A stretch of DNA of 64,000 nucleotides from an uncultured Lachnospira sp. (GTDB lineage Bacteria > Bacillota > Clostridia > Lachnospirales > Lachnospiraceae), in NCBI GenBank assembly GCA_910589305.1, contig CAJUTV010000006.1, positions 62,001 to 126,000 on the forward strand, written 5' to 3'. Shown in pieces: positions 44,752 through 53,647 of the stretch. Positions within the stretch are counted from its first letter, which is position 1, and each line of letters begins with the position of its first letter. The position numbers were made by a program, and so were the translations under genes. The notes under the pieces were generated by a model. It was not told the origin of the DNA and made no database searches. It saw only the letters and a program-made list of their open reading frames with translations.

Positions 44752-45249
44752 TTAAAGTCCCGTTATCCAAAAGCATATTGCTGAAATTGCAGAAAGATGT
44801 ATCATTACATACTTTTTTTGCTTCTGGAAATAAGATTCATAATTGTAGTTAAACGGATATTCGCAATCCGCTACGCTACTTGCTCGGGTGTTTGACACCC
44901 TAACCTCATAGCTACTATCGTAACGCAAGTCCCCCACTTATGCCTTTGCAGCATTGAAGTGGGGGACTTCCTTGATGAGGTTAAATGAGAGAGATATCGC
45001 CATAACAATACAGATTATTTTTGTTATATTATCCGAAAACCATAATGGAATAAATCCTTCCATTTGTAAAATTATAATCACAAAAAATATTTGCAAAATA
45101 AGCTGTCCCACTAAAATAATTCTTAATTTCTTTGGAAAAACTCTATATTATCCTCCTATCGTCAACTCTTCTAAAGGTAAACCACAAATTAAAAGAACTG
45201 ATATTACAATTACTATCAAAAAAGCACTTGCACCTATTATAGCTATCAT
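44752..45249 (-). pseudogene. Broken small integral membrane protein gene split by a mobile repeat
   Basis: Reading the minus strand from 45249, M-I-A-I-I-G-A-S-A-F-L-I-V-I begins a hydrophobic protein. It hits a TAA after 33 codons (45150), but the same frame goes on with sensible hydrophobic sequence (L-V-G-Q-L-I-L-Q-I-F-F-V-I, then I-C-I-V-M-A-I). At 44986 the sequence is interrupted by a 139-bp dispersed repeat; beyond it the frame resumes with K-Q-K-K-Y-V-M-I-H-L-S-A-I-S-A-I-C-F-W-I-T-G-L and a stop. A frameshift in the poly-A just after the repeat is also likely. The family is an unnamed four-helix membrane protein; function unknown. Confidence 0.65.
44848..44986 (+). mobile_element. 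Dispersed mobile-like repeat, copy 6 (complete, inserted in a gene)
   Basis: Starts GTTAAACGGATATTCGCAAT with an inverted repeat (CGGAT-N7-ATCCG), has GGGTGTTTGACACCC, then AAGTCCCCCACTT pairing with AAGTGGGGGACTT, and ends CTTGATGAGGTTAAAT. GTTAAA occurs at both ends. No coding capacity. The two palindromes near the ends and lack of terminal inverted repeats resemble non-autonomous relatives of IS200/IS605 (inference). Confidence 0.75.
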
Positions 45250-45292
45250 TTTTTAATCTTTTCTATTTAATTACTTCTTTATTTAAAAATCA

Positions 45293-46306
45293 TTACTCTG
45301 CTGCCTCTTCTAACCATTCATTAAAAATATCCGAAATTACATTATTCATCCGATACGCTCGTTCTGTATTCGTAATATCTGGAGGCGCAACTTCAACCAA
45401 TACAACAACGTCCATTCGGTCTTGGTTGATTTCAAACAATCCTTCTTTATCCAACTGTTTCATCGCCTCTTCCATTGCCAAAAATCTTTTTTCATATTCA
45501 ATCTCAAATGCTTCATCTTTCAAATCCCATATATTGACCCTTGCACCAAGAAGTTCACTTACTTTATCAAATTCTTCCTGTCTCCAGCAACAATATGGAG
45601 AATCCGCATAAGACCACTTTATCATTTCTTTTTCATCTTCATTATCAATGCTTTTATTCAGTGCTTCATAAGACCACGCAGAAATACAAGGCGTATTTGC
45701 TCCGCCATCAGAAACAAGAGTAATATAGTAATAATGCTCATTATTCTTATACAAATCTAAAAGAATGGTCTTTACTGCCCTGCAAATTTCTCTAGTTAAT
45801 TCAGACAAATTTATATCCTCACTATGTTCTGCAAGTTCTTGCTTTGTATCAATATACCTATCCATATTTACCTGTACACCACGCTGTACAAGTTCATCTA
45901 TTACCTCTGTATGACATAATATATTCTTTCTTGGCAAAAAAACTTGACGTAAATTAGATAGCGGCAATAGAAGTTTACAATCGGAAAAATTTGTATTCCT
46001 TACATCTAATTTCTTTAACTTTTGACATTTTTCTAAAAAAGAAAAATCATTTATCTGAAATTTATCTCCATTAAAATTAGTAAATACCAATGTATGAAGA
46101 TTTATCATTTCTCCAATACAAGAAAAATTCCCCTCCTCTCCTTTAATCATATCTGGAATGACATCATACCAAAAACTTATGGGATTAAAATTTGTCAAAC
46201 TTTTTACTTTTGTAAAATCATATGGAGTGCAAGGCAATCGTTTTAAAGACTCCTTTATCGCGCCTAATAAAAATGCGGACATGTACTTTATAATCAATCT
46301 TTTCAT
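45293..46306 (-). CDS. LRR-like protein with C-terminal DUF4303 domain
   Basis: 337 residues. Residues 60-150 look like leucine-rich turns (L-H-T-L-V-F, L-K-K-L-D-V-R, L-R-Q-V-F-L); the C-terminal half has Y-Y-Y-I-T-L-V-S-D-G-G-A-N-T-P and W-S-Y-A-D-S-P-Y-C-C-W, which fits DUF4303, a domain often found near polymorphic toxins and immunity genes. Function unknown; an immunity-like role is possible, but no toxin is next to it. The ATG at 46306 follows GGAG with no spacer; a TTG three codons on has a better distance, so the start is uncertain. Confidence 0.65.
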   Translation of the reverse strand: MKRLIIKYMSAFLLGAIKESLKRLPCTPYDFTKVKSLTNFNPISFWYDVIPDMIKGEEGNFSCIGEMINLHTLVFTNFNGDKFQINDFSFLEKCQKLKKLDVRNTNFSDCKLLLPLSNLRQVFLPRKNILCHTEVIDELVQRGVQVNMDRYIDTKQELAEHSEDINLSELTREICRAVKTILLDLYKNNEHYYYITLVSDGGANTPCISAWSYEALNKSIDNEDEKEMIKWSYADSPYCCWRQEEFDKVSELLGARVNIWDLKDEAFEIEYEKRFLAMEEAMKQLDKEGLFEINQDRMDVVVLVEVAPPDITNTERAYRMNNVISDIFNEWLEEAAE

Positions 46307-46394
46307 CTCCTTTTATAACATTTATACTTTATTTCTTTATTACTAATTGAATTATAATTTATTTATTATACAATCTCAATAACCTTTTAAACAA

Positions 46395-46423
46395 AAAAGA
46401 TGAGAACATAAATTCCCATCTTT
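46395..46423 (-). terminator. cysK terminator
   Basis: On the minus strand, AAAGATGGGAA pairs with TTCTCATCTTT (one G opposite T), followed by a T run. It lies 65 bases after the cysK stop. Confidence 0.8.
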
Positions 46424-46487
46424 ACACACTTTAACTATAATCTTTTACAATATTTCCTTTTAACTGCTTTATTTTTTATAATAACAC

Positions 46488-47429
46488 TTATTCGCCATCC
46501 GAAAATAATGGTGTTGATAAATATCGGTCTCCAGAATCAGGAAGCAGCACAACAATAATTTTATCTTTATTTTCAGGTCGTTTTGCAAGAATTGCAGCCG
46601 CTTTTAATGCAGCTCCTGAAGAAATACCGACTAAAATCCCCTCACTCACTGCAAATGCCTTTCCCTCTATAAATGCATCCTCATTTTCTATTGTAATAAC
46701 CTCATCATAAACTTTTGTATTTAAAATATCTGGAATAAATCCTGCACCAATTCCTTGAATCTTATGAGCGCCAGAAATACCTTTAGAAAGTACAGGACTT
46801 GTTGCTGGTTCTACGGCAACTACTTTTATATTTGGATTTTTTTCTTTTAAATATTCTCCCACACCCGTTATTGTGCCGCCAGTGCCAACGCCTGCAACAA
46901 AAATATCCACTTTTCCATCGGTTTGTTCCCATATTTCAGGTGCCGTAGTTAATTTATGTGCGGCTGGATTAGCAGGATTTACAAATTGTCCTAAAATAAC
47001 GGCATTTGGAATTTCCTTTGCAAGCTGTTCTGCTTTTTCAATAGCGCCTTTCATTCCCTTTAAGCCTTCTGTAAGCACTAACTGCGCACCATACGCCTTT
47101 AAAAGATTTCTTCTTTCCACGCTCATAGTCTCTGGCAATGTAAGTATAGCTGTATACCCTTTAGCTGCTGCAACTGCTGCAATGCCAATCCCTGTATTTC
47201 CACTGGTAGGCTCAATAATTGTGGCTCCTTCTTTTAATATTCCTTTTTTTTCAGCATCCTCAATCATAGCCAATGCAACACGGTCTTTTACAGAACCTGC
47301 TGGATTTAAATACTCAAGCTTTGCAAGAATCGTTGCATTTTCAACTCCTGTCTTCTTCATATATCCATTTAATTTTAATAGTGGTGTTTTTCCAATTAAC
47401 TCAGATGCGCTTTCTCTTATATCACTCAT
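46488..47429 (-). CDS. cysK: Cysteine synthase (O-acetylserine sulfhydrylase)
   Basis: 313 residues, PLP fold II: G-K-T-P-L-L-K-L, N-P-A-G-S-V-K-D-R (Lys 48 is the Schiff-base residue), P-T-S-G-N-T-G-I-G-I, and the phosphate-binding G-T-G-G-T-I-T-G. It makes Cys from O-acetylserine and sulfide. GGAGG precedes the ATG. It is a single-gene unit ending in a terminator. No T-box or SAM riboswitch was seen upstream. Confidence 0.95.
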   Translation of the reverse strand: MSDIRESASELIGKTPLLKLNGYMKKTGVENATILAKLEYLNPAGSVKDRVALAMIEDAEKKGILKEGATIIEPTSGNTGIGIAAVAAAKGYTAILTLPETMSVERRNLLKAYGAQLVLTEGLKGMKGAIEKAEQLAKEIPNAVILGQFVNPANPAAHKLTTAPEIWEQTDGKVDIFVAGVGTGGTITGVGEYLKEKNPNIKVVAVEPATSPVLSKGISGAHKIQGIGAGFIPDILNTKVYDEVITIENEDAFIEGKAFAVSEGILVGISSGAALKAAAILAKRPENKDKIIVVLLPDSGDRYLSTPLFSDGE

Positions 47430-47572
47430 AACAATCCTCCATCTTATTTAATATTAATTTTAATGTCTCTAAATCCAATCTATTTAAGATAATATCATAC
47501 TTATTCAATAGGTTTTATATGTATTCATTAAAATTATACATTCCACATCTCACCTTGTCAATATTTGTTTGT

Positions 47573-47749
47573 CTATTTATCTTTTCTTTCCTCTTCCTTT
47601 GGTTGGCGCACATAAATACACATTTCTTTTACACAAGCGCCATACAAATTTACAAAAGCCATTTCTATTGTCACATCAAATCCTATTTGTGATACTTTGG
47701 TACAAATATATTCACTTAATATAGTAACATTTTTTATTAAAAAAATCAT
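47573..47749 (-). CDS. Possible small protein or gene remnant (58 codons)
   Basis: An open frame reads M-I-F-L-I-K-N-V-T-I-L-S-E-Y-I-C-T-K and ends K-E-E-E-R-K-D-K. Composition is protein-like (mixed hydrophobic strands, charged tail), but there is no visible ribosome site and no family I recognise. It may be the 3' end of an older gene. It lies upstream of cysK, before repeat copy 7. Confidence 0.25.
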   Translation of the reverse strand: MIFLIKNVTILSEYICTKVSQIGFDVTIEMAFVNLYGACVKEMCIYVRQPKEEERKDK

Positions 47750-47800
47750 AAAAAGTAGATAAATCGTTGAAAATTATATAATATATTATTTATATATAAA

Positions 47801-47933
47801 GTCAAAGTGAATATTTGAAATCCATTGCACTGCTTGCTCAAATTATATAGCCGCTATCGTAGCACAAGTCCCTGCTCTCATTTATGCCTCTACGGTATTA
47901 AAATTGAGAGGAACTTTCTTGATAAGGTTAAAT
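47801..47933 (+). mobile_element. Dispersed mobile-like repeat, copy 7 (complete)
   Basis: GTCAAAGTGAATATTTGAAATCC start, then ATAGCCGCTATCGTAGCACA, AAGTCCCTGCTCTCA pairing with TTGAGAGGAACTTT, and GATAAGGTTAAAT at the end. It lies just before the response-regulator gene at 48015, in the same orientation as most copies. Confidence 0.7.
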
Positions 47934-48014
47934 AGAAAAGCATTTATTTCTTCAATGGCAAAAAATATTTACTTTTATAATACAAAGATATCAGAAAGGT
48001 ATGGAAATGGATTT

Positions 48015-48689
48015 ATGAGAAATAAAATTTTAATTGTTGATGATGAAATGGATATTGTATCCATGTTGAAAGACTATTTTTTATATAACGGATATGATGT
48101 AATAACGGCTACAAATGGTTTGGAGGCTATCAAAAAAGCACAAAATCAACCAGATATTATCTTACTTGATATCAACATGCCTGATATTGATGGTATTGAA
48201 GTTTGTTCTCAAATAAGAGATTTTGTGACATGCCCTATTGTGTTTCTAACTGCTCGAATTGAAGATAGCGATAAAATTAAAGGCTTTGGTATTGGAGCAG
48301 ATGATTATATTGTAAAACCATTTTCAATTGATGAACTTGGCGCAAGGGTTTCTGCTCATTTAAGAAGAGAACAACGTCAAAGGAAATCTTCAAAAATACA
48401 TTTTGACAATAAGGTTGCTATTAATTATTCCGAAAGAAGTGTCTATTATAATGGTACAATAATTCCTCTTGCAAAAAAAGAATTTGATATTATTGAACTT
48501 TTATCTTCACATACAGGGCAAGTTTTTAGCAAAGAACGAATATACGAGCTGGTTTGGGACTATGACAGTGAAGGCGACAGCTCTGTTGTTGCTGAGCATA
48601 TTCGCCGTATCCGCACAAAATTTGCAGCCGTTGGAATGAAATCTTATATTGAAACCGTCTGGGGAGTTGGTTATAAATGGGCAAAATAA
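48015..48689 (+). CDS. OmpR/VanR-like response regulator
   Basis: 224 residues from the ATG at 48015 (a longer frame upstream runs into a repeat): V-D-D-E-M, phospho-acceptor Asp 52 in L-L-D-I-N-M-P, K-P-F-S, and a winged helix with W-D-Y-D-S-E-G-D-S-S-V-V-A-E-H-I-R-R-I-R, close to VanR/CssR types. It overlaps the start of its kinase gene by 13 bases. It may control the ABC exporter just downstream, which would fit a peptide-antibiotic sensing unit (inference). Confidence 0.88.
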   Translation: MRNKILIVDDEMDIVSMLKDYFLYNGYDVITATNGLEAIKKAQNQPDIILLDINMPDIDGIEVCSQIRDFVTCPIVFLTARIEDSDKIKGFGIGADDYIVKPFSIDELGARVSAHLRREQRQRKSSKIHFDNKVAINYSERSVYYNGTIIPLAKKEFDIIELLSSHTGQVFSKERIYELVWDYDSEGDSSVVAEHIRRIRTKFAAVGMKSYIETVWGVGYKWAK

Positions 48690-49939
48690 AAAAATTTTTT
48701 CATCATAAATCCATTAAAATCACTTTTACAATTTATATGCTTATCTGCATATTTTCCGCCCTTTTATTGTCCTTATTTTTTTCAGGCCTTTGCCAGTTTG
48801 GACAATCTGTAATTTATCAGAAATATAACAATCAGTATAACACTTTTAGTTGTAGGTATAAAACAGAACTGAATTTTCTTAAAACAGTAGATAAAAAAAT
48901 AGATGGTATACTTTATTATAATACAGTAGATATCACATCATTTTTTACACCATTTGAAACGTCCATTTATAATATAATGGGATTTTTTAATTTAGCTTTT
49001 TATCCAATCTGTTTTATCCTATGTATTGCAATAACAAGTATTCTGTTTTACAAAAAACAATTACAAAAGCCGTTTGAAATTCTTGATAACGCCGCAGATA
49101 ATATATCCAAAAACAATCTTGACTTTAAAATTGTTTATAATAATCAAAATGAGTTAGGGAGGCTTTGTTTATCCTTTGAAAAAATGCGTGCTACATTACA
49201 AGAAAATCATATTGAAATGTGGCGGCAAATGGAGGAAAGAAAACGCCTTAACGCTGCTTTTTCCCATGATTTAAGAACTCCTTTAACGGTTTTAAAAGGT
49301 CAAAGCGAAATGTTAATAAAATATATACCTCAAATGTCAACACAAAAAATAGTATCTATCGCTGAGATGATGCAACGCCATATTGTACGATTGGAATCCT
49401 ATGTAAATACAATGAATGATTTACAGCGATTAGAAGATATTGAGATAAACAAAACTTCTATAAATATTGATAAAGCAGTTAAACAGATATATTCAACTGG
49501 CATTTCAATTTGCCAAAACAAAAATTATCAAGCTTGTCAAACTTTGTCAAAAAAATTCACATTTTCTGATTATATTTCAAAAGAAAGAAAAGAAATGATT
49601 GTCGATTTTTCAATAATTATGCGAGTATATGAAAATTTACTTTCTAATGCTATACGATTTGCAAAAGAAAATATTTTTGTAACTGTCAAAATTAAAAATG
49701 ATGATTTATATCTTATTGTATCCGATGATGGAAATGGTTTTACAAACACAGAACTATCCAATGCAACAAAACCATTTTATAAGTCTGTCTATGAAAAAGA
49801 TAATAACCATTTTGGCATGGGACTTAATATTTGCAAAATACTTTGTGAAAAACATGGTGGTTCTTTGATACTTAAAAATAACAATGGAGCCATAATTACT
49901 GCCATATTTAAACAATCAAATACTTCAACAACAATCTAA
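48677..49939 (+). CDS. Sensor histidine kinase
   Basis: 420 residues: membrane helices near 13-36 and 97-124 with a small sensor loop between, HAMP, F-S-H-D-L-R-T-P-L-T-V (phospho-His), and a HATPase domain with D-D-G-N-G-F and G-M-G-L-N-I-C-K-I-L. The short extracytoplasmic loop resembles kinases that sense cell-envelope stress through a partner transporter. It overlaps the regulator gene by 13 bases (coupled translation). An ABC exporter follows after 257 bases. Confidence 0.88.
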   Translation: MGKIKKFFHHKSIKITFTIYMLICIFSALLLSLFFSGLCQFGQSVIYQKYNNQYNTFSCRYKTELNFLKTVDKKIDGILYYNTVDITSFFTPFETSIYNIMGFFNLAFYPICFILCIAITSILFYKKQLQKPFEILDNAADNISKNNLDFKIVYNNQNELGRLCLSFEKMRATLQENHIEMWRQMEERKRLNAAFSHDLRTPLTVLKGQSEMLIKYIPQMSTQKIVSIAEMMQRHIVRLESYVNTMNDLQRLEDIEINKTSINIDKAVKQIYSTGISICQNKNYQACQTLSKKFTFSDYISKERKEMIVDFSIIMRVYENLLSNAIRFAKENIFVTVKIKNDDLYLIVSDDGNGFTNTELSNATKPFYKSVYEKDNNHFGMGLNICKILCEKHGGSLILKNNNGAIITAIFKQSNTSTTI

Positions 49940-50110
49940 AACTGTTGCAAAATAGAAATAACGTTATAAGCAAATATCAAAACGAATACAAATATTTTTT
50001 GACTTGTAGATAAAAAATTGAAAAATACCATTTACCATATTATTATATAATCACCAATTATAAAAAAGAAGCAGTGAGGATTTAACAAACTAGAACAAAT
50101 ACGATTTGAT

Positions 50111-50200
50111 ATGGCAATAAAAATCATCTTTGCAACTGCTTTAACAATTTTTTTATTGCACAATTCCTACACTATGCTTCAGAATGGAGACTTAAAATGA
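50111..50200 (+). CDS. Possible 29-residue leader or small membrane peptide
   Basis: M-A-I-K-I-I-F-A-T-A-L-T-I-F-L-L-H ends with a TGA overlapping the ATG of the ABC ATPase gene (ATGA). It is predicted to be one membrane helix. Coupling to the ATPase argues for translation, but there is no strong ribosome site. It may be a leader peptide or chance. Confidence 0.3.
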   Translation: MAIKIIFATALTIFLLHNSYTMLQNGDLK

Positions 50201-51105
50201 ACAATTCTATTGAAATCAAAAATCTGAATAAGTTTTATGGAAAGAAACACGCATTAAAAAATATCAATCTTTCTATCAATCAGGGTATGTTCGGCTTATT
50301 AGGCAGAAATGGCGCAGGAAAAACAACGCTAATGAAAACACTTGCGACCTTACATCAAAAGAAAAACGGAGAAATTACAATTTGCGATATCCCCATTGAA
50401 AATGCAAAAGAAATTCGCAAAATTGTTGGATATTTACCACAAGACTTTTCTATGTATCCATCAATGAACGTTGCATGTGTTATGAATTATCTTGGCATTT
50501 TATCTGGACTAAATACTGCACAGAGAACACAACGAATAGAAAGTCTTTTAAAAAAAGTGAATTTATCACAACATAAACATAAAAAAATAAAAGAATTATC
50601 TGGAGGAATGAAACGACGACTTGGCATTGCACAAGCATTGCTAAATAATCCAAAAGTATTGATTGTCGATGAACCAACTGCTGGGCTTGACCCTGAAGAG
50701 CGTATTCGATTTCGCAATCTGCTGTCTGAGATTGCTGAAGACCGCATTGTTATTCTATCAACGCATATTGTTGGTGATATTGAAGCCACTTGTGAAGACA
50801 TTGCTATATTAAATGACGGAAAAGTTTTATATAACGGAACTGTAGACAATCTTTTAAATACAGCACAAGGAAAAATATTTACAAAAATAACGGACAAAAA
50901 GGAACTTCCAAAATTAAAAAAAGAACTTACTATTACTAGTATGCACACTCAAAATGAAAAAATCTATATCCGTTTTTTATCCGAATGTGCTGTGCATGAT
51001 GCCCAAGTGTGTGAACCCAATATTGAAGATGCCTATATGTTATATTTAAGTGAAAATGGCGCCTATCCCTCTTTATCTATTGACGATTTAGGAGGTGAAC
51101 TATAA
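50197..51105 (+). CDS. ABC transporter ATPase (ABC-2 exporter)
   Basis: 302 residues: Walker A G-R-N-G-A-G-K-T-T, Q-loop Y-L-P-Q-D-F, signature L-S-G-G-M-K-R-R, Walker B L-I-V-D-E-P-T-A-G-L-D and H-loop L-S-T-H-I. The last 80 residues form a typical C-terminal extension of drug/peptide exporters. GGAGA lies before the ATG. It is first of an ATPase-permease-permease set following a two-component system; together they may respond to and expel a peptide or antibiotic (inference). Confidence 0.92.
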   Translation: MNNSIEIKNLNKFYGKKHALKNINLSINQGMFGLLGRNGAGKTTLMKTLATLHQKKNGEITICDIPIENAKEIRKIVGYLPQDFSMYPSMNVACVMNYLGILSGLNTAQRTQRIESLLKKVNLSQHKHKKIKELSGGMKRRLGIAQALLNNPKVLIVDEPTAGLDPEERIRFRNLLSEIAEDRIVILSTHIVGDIEATCEDIAILNDGKVLYNGTVDNLLNTAQGKIFTKITDKKELPKLKKELTITSMHTQNEKIYIRFLSECAVHDAQVCEPNIEDAYMLYLSENGAYPSLSIDDLGGEL

Positions 51106-52352
51106 TGTTATTTCTTCAGGAACTGAAAAAAACAATATTTTCTATCTCTTATATTTTGATTGTTATAGTGCTTATTGCAGCGCTGCATTCACAGGATGTA
51201 TTAAATTTTAAAGAACCTAAACTAAGCAAACCGCAAGTTGGCGAAAATTATGGCACAACAACAAAAGAAACTCCAGAAATTATTATGCCTGCTGCATTGA
51301 AACAGTTATGGACTGAATTTTGTGTAAATAATTATGAAACATATCCTATTGGATTTATAAAAAATATTAAATTAAATGACAGCGAACAAGGTAAAGTCAT
51401 TCAAATTATTTCCACAATTACAGGAATGGATAAAGATGTTGTCTTAAAGACTAAAGAGCAATTTTTTAACAGTTCTGGTAATATTGTACCAGATATAAAG
51501 AACAATATAAATTATTCTGATTTTAAAGATTTGATGCAGCAAATTGATGATATTTTAGGTGGAGGTTCTAGTTACAACAAAGATTCCTTAATAAGATTTG
51601 GAATTGTTCCCATCAGTTATGAAGAAGCCCTCCATCAATATAACCTTGCTTTAAATGAAGATAAAATAACAGGTGGATATGCCCGCCTATTTTCCGACTA
51701 TGCAGTGGCTATGGTTCTATCAATATTGCCTGTGTTTCTTGCAATTATTATATTTATAAAAGACCGAAGAGCAAATATGTCTGAGATAATCTATACAAAA
51801 AATATATCTGCTGCCAAAATAATTATAACTCGTTATTTTGCTATTATTACAGCAATAATGATACCTGTTATTATTTTATCCTATATTTCCAATGCTTCTA
51901 TCTGGGGATTATATAGTAACATCCGTTTAGATTATCTTGCTCCATTAAAATATGATTTTGGATGGATTATGCCAAGTGTTATGATTGTAACTGCCGTAGG
52001 TATGTGCTTAACAACACTTACCAATACACCAATAGCCATTATTGTTCAAGGATTTTGGTGGTTATTAGACATGATTATTGGCTTAAAATCGGTAGAATCT
52101 GCATATTCACTTTTTCGATTAATACCAAGACACAATGCAGGTACACAATCCTATTTTCAGACACAAGACTATATTAACCATTTTAATTCATTAATTGCCA
52201 ATCGTTTATTATTTGTAGGATTATCTATTTTTTTGATAATCATAACTATTTTGATATATGAAATGAAAAGAAGGGGAAAATTAAATGAAAAGTTCCGATT
52301 TAAAAAAGCCATTTCCAATTTTAGAAATCGCAAAAATCAATATTCAACATAA
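51105..52352 (+). CDS. ABC-2 type permease with large external domain
   Basis: 415 residues: one membrane helix at the N-terminus, a roughly 170-residue external domain (residues 35-205), then about five helices. This is a known layout for ABC-2 exporters in Clostridia. GGAGGTGA precedes the ATG, which overlaps the ATPase stop by one base. It overlaps the next gene by 68 bases in another frame; both have good composition. Substrate unknown. Confidence 0.8.
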   Translation: MLFLQELKKTIFSISYILIVIVLIAALHSQDVLNFKEPKLSKPQVGENYGTTTKETPEIIMPAALKQLWTEFCVNNYETYPIGFIKNIKLNDSEQGKVIQIISTITGMDKDVVLKTKEQFFNSSGNIVPDIKNNINYSDFKDLMQQIDDILGGGSSYNKDSLIRFGIVPISYEEALHQYNLALNEDKITGGYARLFSDYAVAMVLSILPVFLAIIIFIKDRRANMSEIIYTKNISAAKIIITRYFAIITAIMIPVIILSYISNASIWGLYSNIRLDYLAPLKYDFGWIMPSVMIVTAVGMCLTTLTNTPIAIIVQGFWWLLDMIIGLKSVESAYSLFRLIPRHNAGTQSYFQTQDYINHFNSLIANRLLFVGLSIFLIIITILIYEMKRRGKLNEKFRFKKAISNFRNRKNQYST

Positions 52353-52932
52353 TGCACTTTTATCTATTATTGTTTGTATTGTTATAATAATCTTGACACC
52401 TATTATTGTTGGAACTGCAAATTTAGACAGCAATACATCCGCACTGCCAATGGAAATGTTTGTTTCATTAATTGGAATTGCAATTTTAACGCCAATATTC
52501 CAACCAGAACAACATTCCGATATTAACGATTTAGTTTCATCAAAATATATCAATACTACAACCATTTATATAATTAGAACAATATATTCCATTATTTTTT
52601 TAACGATATTTATTAGCCTATTTTCAGTTTATATGTATATTCGTCATTGTGATATTACTTTATGGCTTATTATTGGAACCATATCCGATGCAATTTTTCT
52701 TGGTTCATTAGGCATGATTGCTTCTTCCATATGCAATAACACAATTGTTGCATATATGGTACCAACTGTCTTTTATGCTCTAAACTATGGAATGGGCAGT
52801 AAATTAAAAAACTTTTACTTATTTTCTATGACAATGGGACAATTTACGCCTAAAATGTGGATGCTTGCCACAGGAATTTTGCTTATTATAACGGCAATTT
52901 TATTAAAAGAAATACAAAAAAAGTTTCGATAA
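52285..52932 (+). CDS. Second ABC permease subunit
   Basis: 215 residues, about six membrane helices, hydrophobic throughout, with a 23-residue cytoplasmic start (L-K-K-P-F-P-I-L-E-I-A-K). AAGGGG sits eight bases before the ATG, which supports a real 68-base overlap with the previous gene. It probably forms a heterodimer with that permease around the shared ATPase. Confidence 0.75.
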   Translation: MKSSDLKKPFPILEIAKINIQHNALLSIIVCIVIIILTPIIVGTANLDSNTSALPMEMFVSLIGIAILTPIFQPEQHSDINDLVSSKYINTTTIYIIRTIYSIIFLTIFISLFSVYMYIRHCDITLWLIIGTISDAIFLGSLGMIASSICNNTIVAYMVPTVFYALNYGMGSKLKNFYLFSMTMGQFTPKMWMLATGILLIITAILLKEIQKKFR

Positions 52933-52971
52933 TATATAAATGCTCTTTTTGAAATTGTATACTCCCTAACA

Positions 52972-53028
52972 AGTCAAATACCCATAGCAGAGCTGCAATG
53001 CAGCCAAAGAACGCTATGGTATTTGACT
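52972..53028. repeat. Long palindrome after the ABC operon
   Basis: AGTCAAATACCCATAGC pairs with GCTATGGTATTTGACT (one base bulged); inside, GCTGCA-A-TGCAGC forms a second hairpin. No T run follows. The rest of 52933-53346 holds no recognised gene. Confidence 0.7.
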
Positions 53029-53346
53029 CTTGTGGCAGTTATTGCTCATAAAAATAAATCTGCCAATTCATATTTTAAAAAATGTAAAGAAAACTTGGCA
53101 ATGGACAAATGTTTACTGGAATAAAGGCTGTGATATATATTCTGTTGTTGTTCCTGAATATCTTTTTGAATTTGATACTTATCAAAAAACGAATGTAAGT
53201 GTACGAACTTTGATAATGCAAACAATCCAACATTGAAGATTTTATATAAAATGCAGCATTTTTTGAGTTTAAACATTAGCAGTACAATTATGAGGAAGAA
53301 AAATAAAAGTTCTCTGTGAAAAAGTATCATAGAAATGAGGATTTAT

Positions 53347-53553
53347 ATGGACGATAAACTTATATTAAAAAATCATCTTAAAGAAGCACGCACAGAGCAA
53401 AAATTATCTCAAAACAAACTTGCTGAAATGGTTGGCGTATCAAGAAATACAATCAGTTCTATTGAAACAGGGCAATTCAACCCTACTGCAAAATTGGCAC
53501 TTATTTTATGTATTGCGCTCGATAAAAAATTTGAGGAATTATTTTATTTTTAA
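53347..53553 (+). CDS. XRE-family small DNA-binding regulator
   Basis: 68 residues from the ATG at 53347 (GAGG six bases before). It is a single Cro/C1 helix-turn-helix: L-K-E-A-R-T-E-Q-K-L-S-Q-N-K-L-A-E-M-V, G-V-S-R-N-T-I-S-S-I-E-T-G-Q-F-N-P-T. It belongs to the YgzD-like group of minimal HTH proteins, often next to a membrane partner; none is seen here. A terminator follows immediately. Confidence 0.85.
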   Translation: MDDKLILKNHLKEARTEQKLSQNKLAEMVGVSRNTISSIETGQFNPTAKLALILCIALDKKFEELFYF

Positions 53554-53559
53554 AAACAA

Positions 53560-53602
53560 AAAAGCTGTCTACATAAAGCAATTTCTTAATGTGACAGCTT
53601 TT
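53560..53602 (+). terminator. Rho-independent terminator after the XRE gene, CTGTYGCA family
   Basis: AAAAGCTGTC pairs with GACAGCTTTT, with ACATAA/TTAATGT inside and a following T run. It ends transcription from the XRE gene. Confidence 0.8.
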
Positions 53603-53647
53603 TATCTTTTTTGTTTATAACAATATATTTATTTAGCTCACTGCTTA

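Noticed and set aside
53030..53330. Two open frames on opposite strands between the ABC operon and the XRE gene
   Set aside because: Both lack ribosome sites and have uneven, AT-driven composition; neither resembles a known protein.
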